A DNA stretch of 22,076 nt from a virus: the IMG/VR virus record IMGVR_UViG_3300044640_003132, positions 1-22,076 of that record. One strand, written 5' to 3'. A program made the position numbers and the translations under genes. Below the pieces are notes generated by a model, which made no database searches, was not told where the DNA came from, and saw nothing but the letters and a program-made list of their open reading frames with translations. Below, piece after piece: positions 14,148-20,811 of this stretch (the first letter of the stretch is position 1; every line of letters starts with the position of its first letter).

Positions 14148-14223
14148 GCCGCCGTAGCTCAGTGGATAGAGCGACTGCCTTCTAAGCAGTTGGCCGCAGG
14201 TTCGATTCCTGTCGGCGGCGCCA
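14148..14223 (+). tRNA. tRNA-Arg (UCU), CCA encoded
   Basis: A complete 76-base cloverleaf. Acceptor GCCGCCG pairs with CGGCGGC. The D arm is GCTC...GAGC. Anticodon stem ACTGC/GCAGT holds loop CTTCTAA with anticodon TCT (14181-14183). The T stem closes around TTCGATT. Discriminator G and CCA (14221-14223) are encoded. It reads AGA/AGG codons, which are common in this window's genes, and sits five bases after the HTH gene stop. Confidence 0.95.
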
Positions 14224-14233
14224 TGATTTCTGC

Positions 14234-14239
14234 TATACT
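14234..14239 (+). promoter_or_regulatory. Extended -10 box for leaderless gene 14246
   Basis: TGCTATACT (TG-N-TATACT) ends six bases before ATG 14246, with no Shine-Dalgarno site. Transcription would begin at the A of the ATG, directly after the tRNA gene. Confidence 0.5.
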
Positions 14240-14245
14240 GCGCGC

Positions 14246-14584
14246 ATGACCAGGTCGGAAGCGTTGCAAATTATGAGAGAAACCAGTGCGCAACTAACCG
14301 TCGGCGACAACTGGCGAGAGGTTGTGGACCCGTCCTTCTACATCAAGGGCGGATGGCCAAAGGAATTTGTTGACTCGCTCATTCGCGAGCACGCATCAGA
14401 GCCCGTCGTCTCATACGGCGTTTGGCATAAAGAATTTCTTCAGGCACTTTGTGACATTTTAGAAGTTGCCCCAGAGGAATACAATCAAAAGCAAGGAATT
14501 GCAGCGCAATGCAAAGGCATGGCGATTTGCGTGTGGCTTGCTTTTTACGAGGAGGAGGAAAAACGTGGCAAAGCACAGGCATAA
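14246..14584 (+). CDS. Hypothetical protein
   Basis: 112 residues. The sequence is helical and globular, with a DPSFYIKGGWPKEFVDSLIR segment, a central helix (HKEFLQALCDILEVAPEEYN) and a C-terminal helix (MAICVWLAFYEEEEKRGKAQ). No motifs or signal peptide. It starts 22 bases after the tRNA, apparently leaderless, and overlaps the next gene by 20 bases. No family recognised. Confidence 0.65.
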   Translation: MTRSEALQIMRETSAQLTVGDNWREVVDPSFYIKGGWPKEFVDSLIREHASEPVVSYGVWHKEFLQALCDILEVAPEEYNQKQGIAAQCKGMAICVWLAFYEEEEKRGKAQA

Positions 14585-14783
14585 GCCTCGAAAAGATTTT
14601 TCTAAGATGAGTAACCTAGACCTTCTTGCCGTATCGGAAAGAAGGTCGCTGATGTTCAGTTGGGTGGCATACCTTGACGACAAGAGCGAAGAAGATCGCC
14701 TTAAGTTCATCAGCAGCGCAATGAAGAGCATTGCACTCGTAGACGAGGAGATGTCTCGTCGTGGTATTGGAACTTGCAGCTGA
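14565..14783 (+). CDS. Small basic-N-terminus hypothetical protein
   Basis: 72 residues from GTG 14565, fixed by GGAGG six bases upstream; a longer upstream reading lies in the previous gene and has no site. It has a basic N-terminus (KHRHKPRKDF) and then helices (NLDLLAVSERRSLMFSWVAY, EDRLKFISSAMKSIALVDEE). Possibly nucleic-acid binding. Function unknown. Confidence 0.65.
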   Translation: MAKHRHKPRKDFSKMSNLDLLAVSERRSLMFSWVAYLDDKSEEDRLKFISSAMKSIALVDEEMSRRGIGTCS

Positions 14784-15505
14784 GGCTTTTTCGCCTCTTA
14801 GTTTCCGCAATTGTAATTGCTTCACTGGCCCTTCCGACAACTTTGTTGACGGAGCCTAAGAAGCAATTCGAGTGGATTGCTGCTCCCCTTCCCTGCTCGG
14901 AAGAAACAGGGCAACCGTGCTGGTCCCAGCATCCCCCTGGAGTTTTTGATAAGTGGTCAACGGCAATTTTGGTCACCGGATATGCCACAACCTACGATGC
15001 GTTTTATACAAACAACACGCAGTCGTGGTACTCGTTGGGCAAGTCTGGTAAGCCAGGAAAGAACGGATACCTTGTTGAAAGCAAAGAGACATGCGAGAAA
15101 AATCCTGGTTGGAAATGTTTTGTTGTAGATATGGGCACGTGGGTTCAGTATCGAAGAAAGTGGACTGCAACAACTGAAAATTTGTACGCAGCGCTTGGCC
15201 CCTACCTCAGGGGAATTATTGGAAAGCAGATGCCCCGATATCACAGCATTCCAGTCCACAAGCTTAGGGTCACATCGCTTCAAACAAACATTTCCGTTGA
15301 GGTCTGGATTACCGACTACTGCCAGTGCAGCGGCTATGTAGTGTCTGGTGGCAAAAAGGTTCACCCTCTGGTAGACTTGAGCCCTCAGGCGTGGGCCGAG
15401 ATGGGGCGAGAAGAATATTACGTAAACGGCAAGAGATACTACCGAAACGCTGCCACGGGCGGTAAGTGGAGCAGCAACTGGATTACGGTAGAATATCTTC
15501 CATAG
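14774..15505 (+). CDS. Exported RlpA-like double-psi beta-barrel protein
   Basis: 243 residues from TTG 14774, overlapping the previous gene by ten bases with only a weak ribosome site. A signal peptide spans about residues 1-25 (LLVSAIVIASLALPTTLL). The C-terminal part has the RlpA/DPBB pattern: KLRVTSLQTNISVEVWITDY (163-182), the following CQC, then HPLVDLSPQAWAEMG (197-211), where V-D-L-S-P is the family hallmark. Six or more Cys suggest disulfides outside the cytoplasm. DPBB proteins bind or cut glycan strands of peptidoglycan. It may help lysis or remodel the envelope, though it lies far from the lysis cassette. Confidence 0.75.
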   Translation: MQLRLFRLLVSAIVIASLALPTTLLTEPKKQFEWIAAPLPCSEETGQPCWSQHPPGVFDKWSTAILVTGYATTYDAFYTNNTQSWYSLGKSGKPGKNGYLVESKETCEKNPGWKCFVVDMGTWVQYRRKWTATTENLYAALGPYLRGIIGKQMPRYHSIPVHKLRVTSLQTNISVEVWITDYCQCSGYVVSGGKKVHPLVDLSPQAWAEMGREEYYVNGKRYYRNAATGGKWSSNWITVEYLP

Positions 15506-15519
15506 GTGGGGTTCGGGAA

Positions 15520-15822
15520 GTGACTTGGGTTGAAGTAAAGTCGTGCGGTCGGTGTGGCGAGTCGTGGCCAAACTCCGTTGATTTTTATCAAAAACCCAAC
15601 GATAAAAATTGCAGAGCTTGCAAGTACGAAGTCAAAAAAGCACAGCATGATCGCGAGCCAAGCAGGGCAAAGAGCCCAGAGCAACGGGCAAAGGCGGCAG
15701 AAAAGCAGCGCCGCCGCTGGAGGCGCCTAAAGGGGGACCCAGTGTGGAAGGCAAAAATGGCAGAACGCCAAAGAAGAAAGCGCTATCAAAAAAAGGTTCA
15801 AAGTATGCTTGGCACAAGCTAA
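15520..15822 (+). CDS. Zinc-ribbon basic protein (HNH/endonuclease VII-associated type)
   Basis: 100 residues from GTG 15520; an upstream ATG lies inside the previous gene. The N-terminus has Cys9, Cys12, Cys31 and Cys34 (CGRCGESWPNSVDFYQKPND, then NCRAC), followed by a long Arg/Lys/Glu-rich helix (about 40-95). This N-terminal ribbon is often joined to phage HNH or endonuclease VII-like domains, but here the nuclease part is absent. Likely nucleic-acid binding, or a remnant of such a nuclease. Ribosome site uncertain (GGTGGGG and GGGAA nearby). Confidence 0.65.
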   Translation: MTWVEVKSCGRCGESWPNSVDFYQKPNDKNCRACKYEVKKAQHDREPSRAKSPEQRAKAAEKQRRRWRRLKGDPVWKAKMAERQRRKRYQKKVQSMLGTS

Positions 15823-15857
15823 AACACAAAGAACCCTGGCAATATAAGAAGTTTGTG

Positions 15858-15863
15858 TATACT
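15858..15863 (+). promoter_or_regulatory. -10-like box for leaderless epimerase gene
   Basis: TATACT is exactly six bases (all C) before ATG 15870. There is no Shine-Dalgarno site. The same box and spacing occur before ATG 14246. Confidence 0.5.
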
Positions 15864-15869
15864 CCCCCC

Positions 15870-16856
15870 ATGAAAAGCATTCTGGTTACTGGTGCAGGCG
15901 GGTTCATTGGCGGCTGGCTTGTTCGTGAGCTTGTCCGGCGTGATGAAGGCCAAGTTTTTGCTGTGGACAAGAAGCCCCTTTCGGAATGGGAGCAAATTTC
16001 CCCAATAGCAAAGTCGTATGGCGAGACAAACCTTGCCATTGCTGAGTACGCCAACATGTCGGCACTTGGCATGGATGAGGTGTACAACCTTGCGGCGGAC
16101 ATGGGCGGCATGGGCTTTATTGAGCACAACAAGGCCGCGTGCATGCTCTCCGTTCTTACCAGTACCAATATGTTGGTTGCTGCGCGAAAAGCAAACGTCA
16201 AGAGATTTTTTTATTCCTCTAGCGCTTGCGTCTATGCAGCAGACAAGCAAGTGGACGCAGACGTCACTGCGCTGAAAGAGGCTGACGCATATCCAGCAAT
16301 GGCAGAAGATGGCTACGGCTGGGAGAAGCTTTTTTCTGAGCGTATGGCACGACACTTCCGCGAGGATTTTGGGCTTGAGACCCGTGTCGCGCGATATCAC
16401 AATGTGTATGGACCAAGTGGCACGTGGACTGGCGGTCGAGAAAAAGCCCCCGCCGCTATTTGCAGAAAAGTTGCCGAAGCAGTTATTGGCAGAAAGCATG
16501 AGATTGAGATTTGGGGCGACGGAGAACAAACCCGGTCGTTCATGTACATTGACGATTGTGTTCAGGGGACAATTAAAATTATGCAGTCCGATGTCCACGA
16601 GCCTCTCAACCTTGGGTCGTCTGAGCTTGTCTCAATCAACCAGCTGGTTTCTATTGTTGAGGACATCGCTGGCGTCAGCCTGGATCGCCGATACAACCTT
16701 GATGCCCCAAGGGGAGTGCGCGGGAGAAACAGCGACAACACTATGATTCAAGACCGACTTGGTTGGCAGCCGTCAATTTCCCTGCGCAGTGGTCTTGAGA
16801 AAACTTATGAGTGGGTTTTTAAGCAAGTAGAAAAAAAGAAGCAAGAGGGCTCGTAA
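15870..16856 (+). CDS. GDP-mannose 3,5-epimerase-like NAD-dependent sugar epimerase
   Basis: 328 residues from ATG 15870, where the Rossmann fold begins (ILVTGAGGFIGGWLVREL, 4-21). Family marks of GDP-mannose 3,5-epimerase are present: YNLAADMGGMGFIEHN (72-87), FFYSSSACVYAADKQ (113-127), the catalytic Tyr149-x3-Lys153 (YGWEK), VYGPSGTWTGGREKAPAAIC (179-198) and GDGEQTRSFMYIDDCV (216-231). It would convert GDP-D-mannose to GDP-L-galactose or GDP-L-gulose. It starts an overlapping cassette with two glycosyltransferases, so the sugar is probably transferred to DNA, virion or host surface. Confidence 0.9.
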   Translation: MKSILVTGAGGFIGGWLVRELVRRDEGQVFAVDKKPLSEWEQISPIAKSYGETNLAIAEYANMSALGMDEVYNLAADMGGMGFIEHNKAACMLSVLTSTNMLVAARKANVKRFFYSSSACVYAADKQVDADVTALKEADAYPAMAEDGYGWEKLFSERMARHFREDFGLETRVARYHNVYGPSGTWTGGREKAPAAICRKVAEAVIGRKHEIEIWGDGEQTRSFMYIDDCVQGTIKIMQSDVHEPLNLGSSELVSINQLVSIVEDIAGVSLDRRYNLDAPRGVRGRNSDNTMIQDRLGWQPSISLRSGLEKTYEWVFKQVEKKKQEGS

Positions 16857-17443
16857 TGGTAAAGAAGCGCCTATCCCTGCTAATCCCGACCCTAAATGAG
16901 CGCTCCGCTATTTGCGAGCAGGTTACTTCGGAAATTGTTAATCAATTAACTACCGAGGTTGAAATGTTAATTCTTCCCGACGACGGAGAAAGTAGCATTG
17001 GCGCAAAGAGGAACATTTTGCTCGAGGGCGCAACGGGAGATTACGTTGCATTCATTGACGACGACGACATGATTAGCAAGGATTACATTGAAAAGGTTCT
17101 TGCTGCCCTTGAGGGCAATCCGGACTGCGCCTCGCTTGACGGGTACGTGTACTGGGCCGACGGAAGAAAACGTCTCTTTAGGCACTCTATTGAATACGAG
17201 GGTTGGTATACCAGTGGCGACGTGGACTACCGAATGCCTAACCACGTCAATGCCGTTAGGCGGGAATACGCCTTGCAGGTGCGATTTCCTGAAATTAATC
17301 ACGCAGAAGATCACCAGTACTCAAAAGACCTCCAGCAATACTTAAAGACAGAAGGAAAGATTGAGGGTGTGATTTACCACTACTATCAATCTACCGAGTT
17401 CCCAAAAACGCTCCGATCAGAACTGCTAAAGAACATTAAATGA
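16856..17443 (+). CDS. Family 2 glycosyltransferase
   Basis: 195 residues. GT-A fold: strand RLSLLIPTLNER (5-16), substrate segment SSIGAKRNILLEGATGDYVA (46-65), then FIDDDDMISKDYIEKVL (67-83) with the DxD metal/nucleotide-sugar motif. The C-terminal part keeps NHAEDHQYSKDL, an acceptor/catalytic-like segment. It is short, a compact GT2. The ATG overlaps the epimerase stop (TAATG) and the end overlaps the next gene (ATGA), so the three are co-translated. Acceptor unknown. Confidence 0.85.
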   Translation: MVKKRLSLLIPTLNERSAICEQVTSEIVNQLTTEVEMLILPDDGESSIGAKRNILLEGATGDYVAFIDDDDMISKDYIEKVLAALEGNPDCASLDGYVYWADGRKRLFRHSIEYEGWYTSGDVDYRMPNHVNAVRREYALQVRFPEINHAEDHQYSKDLQQYLKTEGKIEGVIYHYYQSTEFPKTLRSELLKNIK

Positions 17444-18171
17444 AACTTTTGATTAAGTTCCCAACAAGGCAGCGCCCTGAGCTCTTCTTCAAGACGCTGG
17501 AGAAGTACATTGCTATGGCCTCCGGCAGGCATGAGATTGAGATTATTGTTTCCATGGACAGCGACGATAAACTCATGAATAACGAGGTGGTCAGGGAGAA
17601 GTTTGAGCGAATTAAGGCAAATGGCAATGACCTTAAGTATTTTTACGGAAACTCTTCCACTAAGGTTGAGGCGATCAACGCGGACATGGATAAGGCAAGC
17701 AGCGACTGGGACATGGTCTTCAACGGGCAGGACGATATGATCCCGCTCTCGTTTGGATACGACGACATGATGCTTTCTCGACTTGTAGAGCACTACCCAG
17801 ACACCGACGGCGCACTCTGGCTTGATGATCACGCTATGGGAGGGACCAACAACTGCACTATCGTTGCCGCTGGAAGAAAATATTATGAGCGCTTTAATTA
17901 CATCTACTACCCAGGGTACAAGTCTTTGTTTGCGGACAACGAATACACCGAAGTTGGAGAGGGCCTTGGAAGGTTAACCTACATCGCGGACGATATTGTC
18001 AAGCACGAATGGATTGGCACCAACGAGTTTCGAGACCCACTCTTGGAGAGAAATGAGCAGCCATGGCTGTACACCTATGACAAGATGGTATTCGAGCGAA
18101 GAAAAAATCTTGGCTTCCCAAACGACGGAGGTGAAGTTTGGAAATCACACAAGAACGACCAGCAACCCTAA
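17440..18171 (+). CDS. Second GT2-like glycosyltransferase
   Basis: 243 residues, ATG overlapping the previous stop (ATGA). The start MKLLIKFPTRQRPELFFKTL is GT2-like, followed by EIIVSMDSDDKLMNNEVV (34-51), a KVEAINADMDKASSDW segment (75-90) and FNGQDDMIPLSFGYDDMML (94-112) with a QDD in the place of DxD. Further on are ALWLDDHAM and FADNEYTEVGEGLG. It probably transfers the epimerised sugar. Its end overlaps the following ParB-like gene by 34 bases. Confidence 0.75.
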   Translation: MKLLIKFPTRQRPELFFKTLEKYIAMASGRHEIEIIVSMDSDDKLMNNEVVREKFERIKANGNDLKYFYGNSSTKVEAINADMDKASSDWDMVFNGQDDMIPLSFGYDDMMLSRLVEHYPDTDGALWLDDHAMGGTNNCTIVAAGRKYYERFNYIYYPGYKSLFADNEYTEVGEGLGRLTYIADDIVKHEWIGTNEFRDPLLERNEQPWLYTYDKMVFERRKNLGFPNDGGEVWKSHKNDQQP

Positions 18172-18656
18172 AGCCTCATCCAGACAATCCCCGCTCTGGA
18201 GACGTTGGGGCAATCGTCGATTCTATTAAGAAAAACGGTTGGCACGGCGTGGTTGTCTGCCAAAAGTCCACCCGAAGAATCCTGGTAGGAAACCATCGCG
18301 TTAGGGCTGCGTTGATTCTTGACCTCAAAGAGATTCCGGTGCAGTGGGCTGACGTTGACGATCAGCGCGCACGAGCCATCCTTCTTGCGGATAACCGCGC
18401 CTCTGACCTTGGCGGGTACGACGACGAAATCCTTGCGCGAGTCGTGTATGAGTCTGCGGTTGACGGGCTTCTTGACTCAACAGGCTACGACCTAGAGGAT
18501 ATGGATCGGTTAGTGCGGCAGGCGATGGAGCCAGCGCCAATGGACCTAGATGAGAAGAAGACCGAGTGCCCAATGTGCGGGCACAGGTTTTACGCTATCG
18601 CCTCTGGCGGCAGGCGGTCCAGGCGACCTTCCCATCCTGGCGGGTCAAAGTCCTGA
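18138..18656 (+). CDS. Second ParB-like protein with C-terminal Cys motif
   Basis: 172 residues from TTG 18138, fixed by GGAGG six bases upstream. The ParB domain fills the N-terminal 110 residues: LKPHPDNPRSGDVGAIVDSI (11-30), GVVVCQKSTRRILVGNHRVR (37-56), ILLADNRASDLGGYDDEIL (81-99). The end has a TECPMCGHRFYA knuckle and a basic tail. It is shorter than the protein at 12135-12815 but shares the G-N-H box and LADNR motif, so the two are related in fold. Placement after the glycosyltransferases is odd. Overlaps a convergent gene by 67 bases. Confidence 0.82.
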   Translation: MEITQERPATLKPHPDNPRSGDVGAIVDSIKKNGWHGVVVCQKSTRRILVGNHRVRAALILDLKEIPVQWADVDDQRARAILLADNRASDLGGYDDEILARVVYESAVDGLLDSTGYDLEDMDRLVRQAMEPAPMDLDEKKTECPMCGHRFYAIASGGRRSRRPSHPGGSKS

Positions 18657-18820
18657 GGGACGCCAATCCAGTTCACGCTCACTGATCGCCCCGTAGCAAT
18701 CGAGAGCACCGCGTCAAGAGCTTCCTCTGGGGTAAGTGCCAAATGAATCTGACCGTCGGCGTCGACCCTCCACGAGTCAACGTTTCCCCGGAGCATGGTA
18801 ATCGTCGCAACGATCTTCAA
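18590..18820 (-). CDS. Small hypothetical protein behind thioredoxin
   Basis: 76 residues from TTG 18820, which overlaps the thioredoxin stop as TTGA, with a weak AGAAGG site upstream. The pattern is strand, strand, helix, strand: KIVATITMLRGNVDSWRVDA, then IHLALTPEEALDAVLSIATG and SVSVNWIGVPQ. The C-terminal 22 residues overlap the end of the ParB-like gene on the other strand. Not recognised. Coding nature is supported by the coupling and regular structure. Confidence 0.55.
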   Translation of the reverse strand: MKIVATITMLRGNVDSWRVDADGQIHLALTPEEALDAVLSIATGRSVSVNWIGVPQDFDPPGWEGRLDRLPPEAIA

Positions 18821-19119
18821 CGGTCGACCTTCTTGATCATGTCTTCGGCTCGCACAAGGCCAGTAGCGGAGGTGGGTGACCCGCCATTGTGGATAAACAG
18901 CAGCGTCGGGACCGACTTGATGTGATATTCTTGTACAAGATTAGGATGGTTGTCCACATTGATCTTAATGATCTTGATGTCTGGTCGTTTCTGATTGACC
19001 TTTTCAAGCTCGGCGTTAATTGCCTTGCACGGGTTGCACCAAGGCGCCCAAAAGTCTACAATGGCACTACTGGTCCCAATGGCTTCTTGGAGGGTCGTTG
19101 ACTCAAGGTTGGTAATCAT
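18817..19119 (-). CDS. Thioredoxin-like protein
   Basis: 100 residues from ATG 19119, with AGGAG upstream; the longer reading to 19203 crosses the promoter region. The thioredoxin fold is complete and short: IVDFWAPWCNPCKAINAEL (20-38) with active site Trp-Cys-Asn-Pro-Cys (usually WCGPC), IIKINVDNHPNLVQEYHI, the cis-Pro segment SVPTLLFIHNGG, and a closing helix. It reduces disulfides in the cytoplasm. Phage thioredoxins can serve ribonucleotide reductase or polymerase, but neither is in this window. Confidence 0.9.
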   Translation of the reverse strand: MITNLESTTLQEAIGTSSAIVDFWAPWCNPCKAINAELEKVNQKRPDIKIIKINVDNHPNLVQEYHIKSVPTLLFIHNGGSPTSATGLVRAEDMIKKVDR

Positions 19120-19235
19120 GGGGGGCTCCTGTCTACAGTGGTTATAAGCAGCATTATGACAGATTGCGGCGGAATATGCACCGCTGCTATGCTCTGCCAC
19201 CACCCCATGTCGGTGCGTAGTATGGAGCGTGTCCT
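19120..19235. promoter_or_regulatory. Divergent intergenic region, thioredoxin / metalloprotease genes
   Basis: 116 bases. Plus strand: TTGCGG, an 18-base spacer and TATGCT resemble a promoter, and GGAG sits before ATG 19236. Minus strand: TATAAC upstream of the AGGAG of thioredoxin is a possible -10. No convincing -35 was seen for the minus side. Confidence 0.35.
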
Positions 19236-19637
19236 ATGAAGATTGATAAGTTTAAGGCGGTTGAGGAGTGGGTCGCTGCGGCTGCAATCGTCTTCGGTAT
19301 CTCGCACTGGGAGATCGCAATCTCTAGAGAATTCGCTGACCCAGATGCCGATGCTGACATCGAAGTATCACCTCAGCGCAGCTACGCCGAGATGCGTTTG
19401 CAAAAAGATTTCTTCTCTTATGACCCAGAGAGGCAGCGTGTGACACTCTGCCACGAACTCGGACACATCGTCAACGCCGGAACGGATCGCGTCGTAGAGA
19501 ACCTGGAGGAGACGCTGGGGAAGATTGGCTGGGCTACCTTTGAGCCAAACTATCTTGACGCCACTGAACGCTCCACCGACCACTGGGCTCGCATCGTATC
19601 GCCACTGCTGCCGCTTCCTCAGTTCCCTAAGAGCTAA
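19236..19637 (+). CDS. HExxH putative zinc metallopeptidase, first of a pair
   Basis: 133 residues, ATG 19236 with GGAG upstream. The zinc site is VTLCHELGHIVN (69-80; His73, Glu74, His77). Before it lie a helix (KAVEEWVAAAAIVFGISHW), an acidic loop and a strand pair (YAEMRLQKDFFSYD) just ahead of the motif, as in small minigluzincin/SprT/ImmA-like phage proteins. The C-terminal helix ATERSTDHWARIVSP may supply the third ligand. No signal peptide, so cytoplasmic action is likely; the target is unknown. Confidence 0.75.
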   Translation: MKIDKFKAVEEWVAAAAIVFGISHWEIAISREFADPDADADIEVSPQRSYAEMRLQKDFFSYDPERQRVTLCHELGHIVNAGTDRVVENLEETLGKIGWATFEPNYLDATERSTDHWARIVSPLLPLPQFPKS

Positions 19638-19640
19638 CCT

Positions 19641-20117
19641 GTGTCGTTCTCGGACTTGCCGTTCCTCCTCTCCTTTGGCGACGGTATTGAATACGAGCGC
19701 CTTGAGGATTGGGATGTGGTTGTCGCCACCCTGAGCAGCGCCTGTACCGCCTATGACATTCCGCTCGCAGAGTTAGTGCTGCACTGCCATGGAGACGGAT
19801 ACCCGCAGGCAGACCACCCGATCGGGGAGACGACATTCTCCAAGCGATCCATCCAACTCTGCCGACCCGACATCCTGGTTGCGCTGCATGAGTTATCCCA
19901 TGTGTGGCTTCAGGAGGCGCACTCAAAGGATTGGGCTATGGGCTTCTTTGCGCTCATGAAGCAATACACACCAGACATATTTGACACCGAGGTGTGGACT
20001 GTGGCAAACTCATACCCACAAGCGATGGTCGCTGTGCGGGAGATGGTGCACGACGGTATCATCCCTGAGAATAGAAAGTTCGGTTGGAATAGCGGATATT
20101 TCCCAGCAGACACGTGA
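19641..20117 (+). CDS. HExxH putative zinc metallopeptidase, second of a pair
   Basis: 158 residues from GTG 19641, three bases after the previous stop, without a clear ribosome site, so probably coupled. The zinc site is ILVALHELSHVWLQEAHSKD (78-97; His83, Glu84, His87; a further His94 and Asp97). The order helix (WDVVVATLSSACTAYDI), strand, TFSKRSIQLCRPD, then HExxH matches the preceding protein, which suggests an old duplication or a functional pair, though sequence identity outside the motif looks low. Confidence 0.72.
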   Translation: MSFSDLPFLLSFGDGIEYERLEDWDVVVATLSSACTAYDIPLAELVLHCHGDGYPQADHPIGETTFSKRSIQLCRPDILVALHELSHVWLQEAHSKDWAMGFFALMKQYTPDIFDTEVWTVANSYPQAMVAVREMVHDGIIPENRKFGWNSGYFPADT

Positions 20118-20234
20118 GGGATCGAAGCCCGTAGGGGCAAGACTCGCGACAGCGAGGCTTGACCGTGAGGCGAGAGCCCGACCCGAGCCTGCGAGGGGCA
20201 CGCCCACATGGGCACCTAAGGAGAGGAGAAACAC
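20118..20234 (+). other. GC-rich hairpin cluster upstream of the sigma region 4 gene
   Basis: 117 bases without a convincing gene. Short hairpins follow one another: GCCC/GGGC (20127-20138), CTCGC/GCGAG (20143-20156), GGCT/AGCC (20156-20178), GGGC/GCCC (20196-20205) and alternatively GCCCA/TGGGC (20202-20213). A strong ribosome site (AAGGAGAGGAG) for the next gene ends it. The wording resembles GC-rich structured boilerplate sometimes seen in prophages. It could be a structured RNA leader, attenuator or mobile repeat. Confidence 0.55.
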
Positions 20235-20450
20235 ATGGGACGCAAACGAGTAGCAGTTTCAAACGACGAGCAAGGCACCTACCGAGTAGGGAAGCAGTTG
20301 ATCGGCACTGGTCGTCCATGGACACTAGAGGAGATCGCAGCAGAGTTCCGTATCTCTCGTGAACGTGTGCGGCAGATTGAACAGCGAGCACTCAAGAAGC
20401 TCAAGCACCCAGCACGTGCGTGGCTTATTCGTGATTTCTTGGGAGAGTGA
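20235..20450 (+). CDS. Stand-alone sigma-70 region 4 protein
   Basis: 71 residues, ATG 20235 with AAGGAGAGGAG upstream. Residues 29-69 match sigma-70 region 4 of primary sigma factors: WTLEEIAAEFRISRERVRQI (29-48) and EQRALKKLKHPARAWLIRDF (49-68), including the HTH that reads the -35 box and the R-x-RQIE-x-(R/K)AL-x-KL-x-HP signature. Regions 1-3 are absent; the first 28 residues are a basic extension. It may bind core polymerase or the -35 element and redirect host transcription, or block host sigma region 4. A remnant of a longer sigma is less likely given its own ribosome site. Confidence 0.88.
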   Translation: MGRKRVAVSNDEQGTYRVGKQLIGTGRPWTLEEIAAEFRISRERVRQIEQRALKKLKHPARAWLIRDFLGE

Positions 20451-20451
20451 G

Positions 20452-20811
20452 ATGCAGGGAGTGATTGACAACGCACTGGAAGCACACATTGCCGAGACCG
20501 TCTCCCTTGAGCGTGCATGGCAGTTATGGAATGCGGGCTCCCTCTCCCATGTCACCGTCATCTCTGTCGCGAAGCGCAGCGACTGCGAGTGCGGCGGAAA
20601 TCGTGATGGATTGATCTGCATGAACAGCGATCATATGGATCTTCGGGTCGCGATGATCAAAGGGCTTAAAGGCACCATCGATACCCTACGTGTGGGGGAT
20701 TTATACGGGATGCCGTCAAGTGAGGAGATCTTGGGGTCGTTCCGCGGTTTGAGCGCAGAGGAGCGTGGCGATGGGGTTGCGGATGGTGAAAAAGGTGATA
20801 CTATTGCGTGA
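20452..20811 (+). CDS. Hypothetical protein with Cys-x-Cys
   Basis: 119 residues from ATG 20452, one base after the sigma stop, with GGGAGAG upstream. It has helical segments (GVIDNALEAHIAETVSLERA), then VISVAKRSDCECGGNRDGLI with a C-x-C, DLRVAMIKGLKGTIDTLRVG, and an acidic Gly-rich end. No recognised family. Tight coupling to the sigma gene suggests joint expression. An upstream reading that lies inside the sigma gene was rejected. Confidence 0.65.
   Translation: MQGVIDNALEAHIAETVSLERAWQLWNAGSLSHVTVISVAKRSDCECGGNRDGLICMNSDHMDLRVAMIKGLKGTIDTLRVGDLYGMPSSEEILGSFRGLSAEERGDGVADGEKGDTIA

Noticed and set aside
14957-15571. 204-codon minus-strand frame opposite the RlpA-like gene
   Set aside because: Lacks motifs and start signals; the plus frame has a signal peptide and DPBB pattern.
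15819-16598. 259-codon minus-strand frame opposite the epimerase
   Set aside because: The epimerase has complete family motifs; the opposite frame has none and no ribosome site.
20159-20362. Small plus-strand frame through the hairpin cluster
   Set aside because: Runs out of frame into the sigma region 4 gene, low-complexity Arg/Pro residues, no ribosome site.
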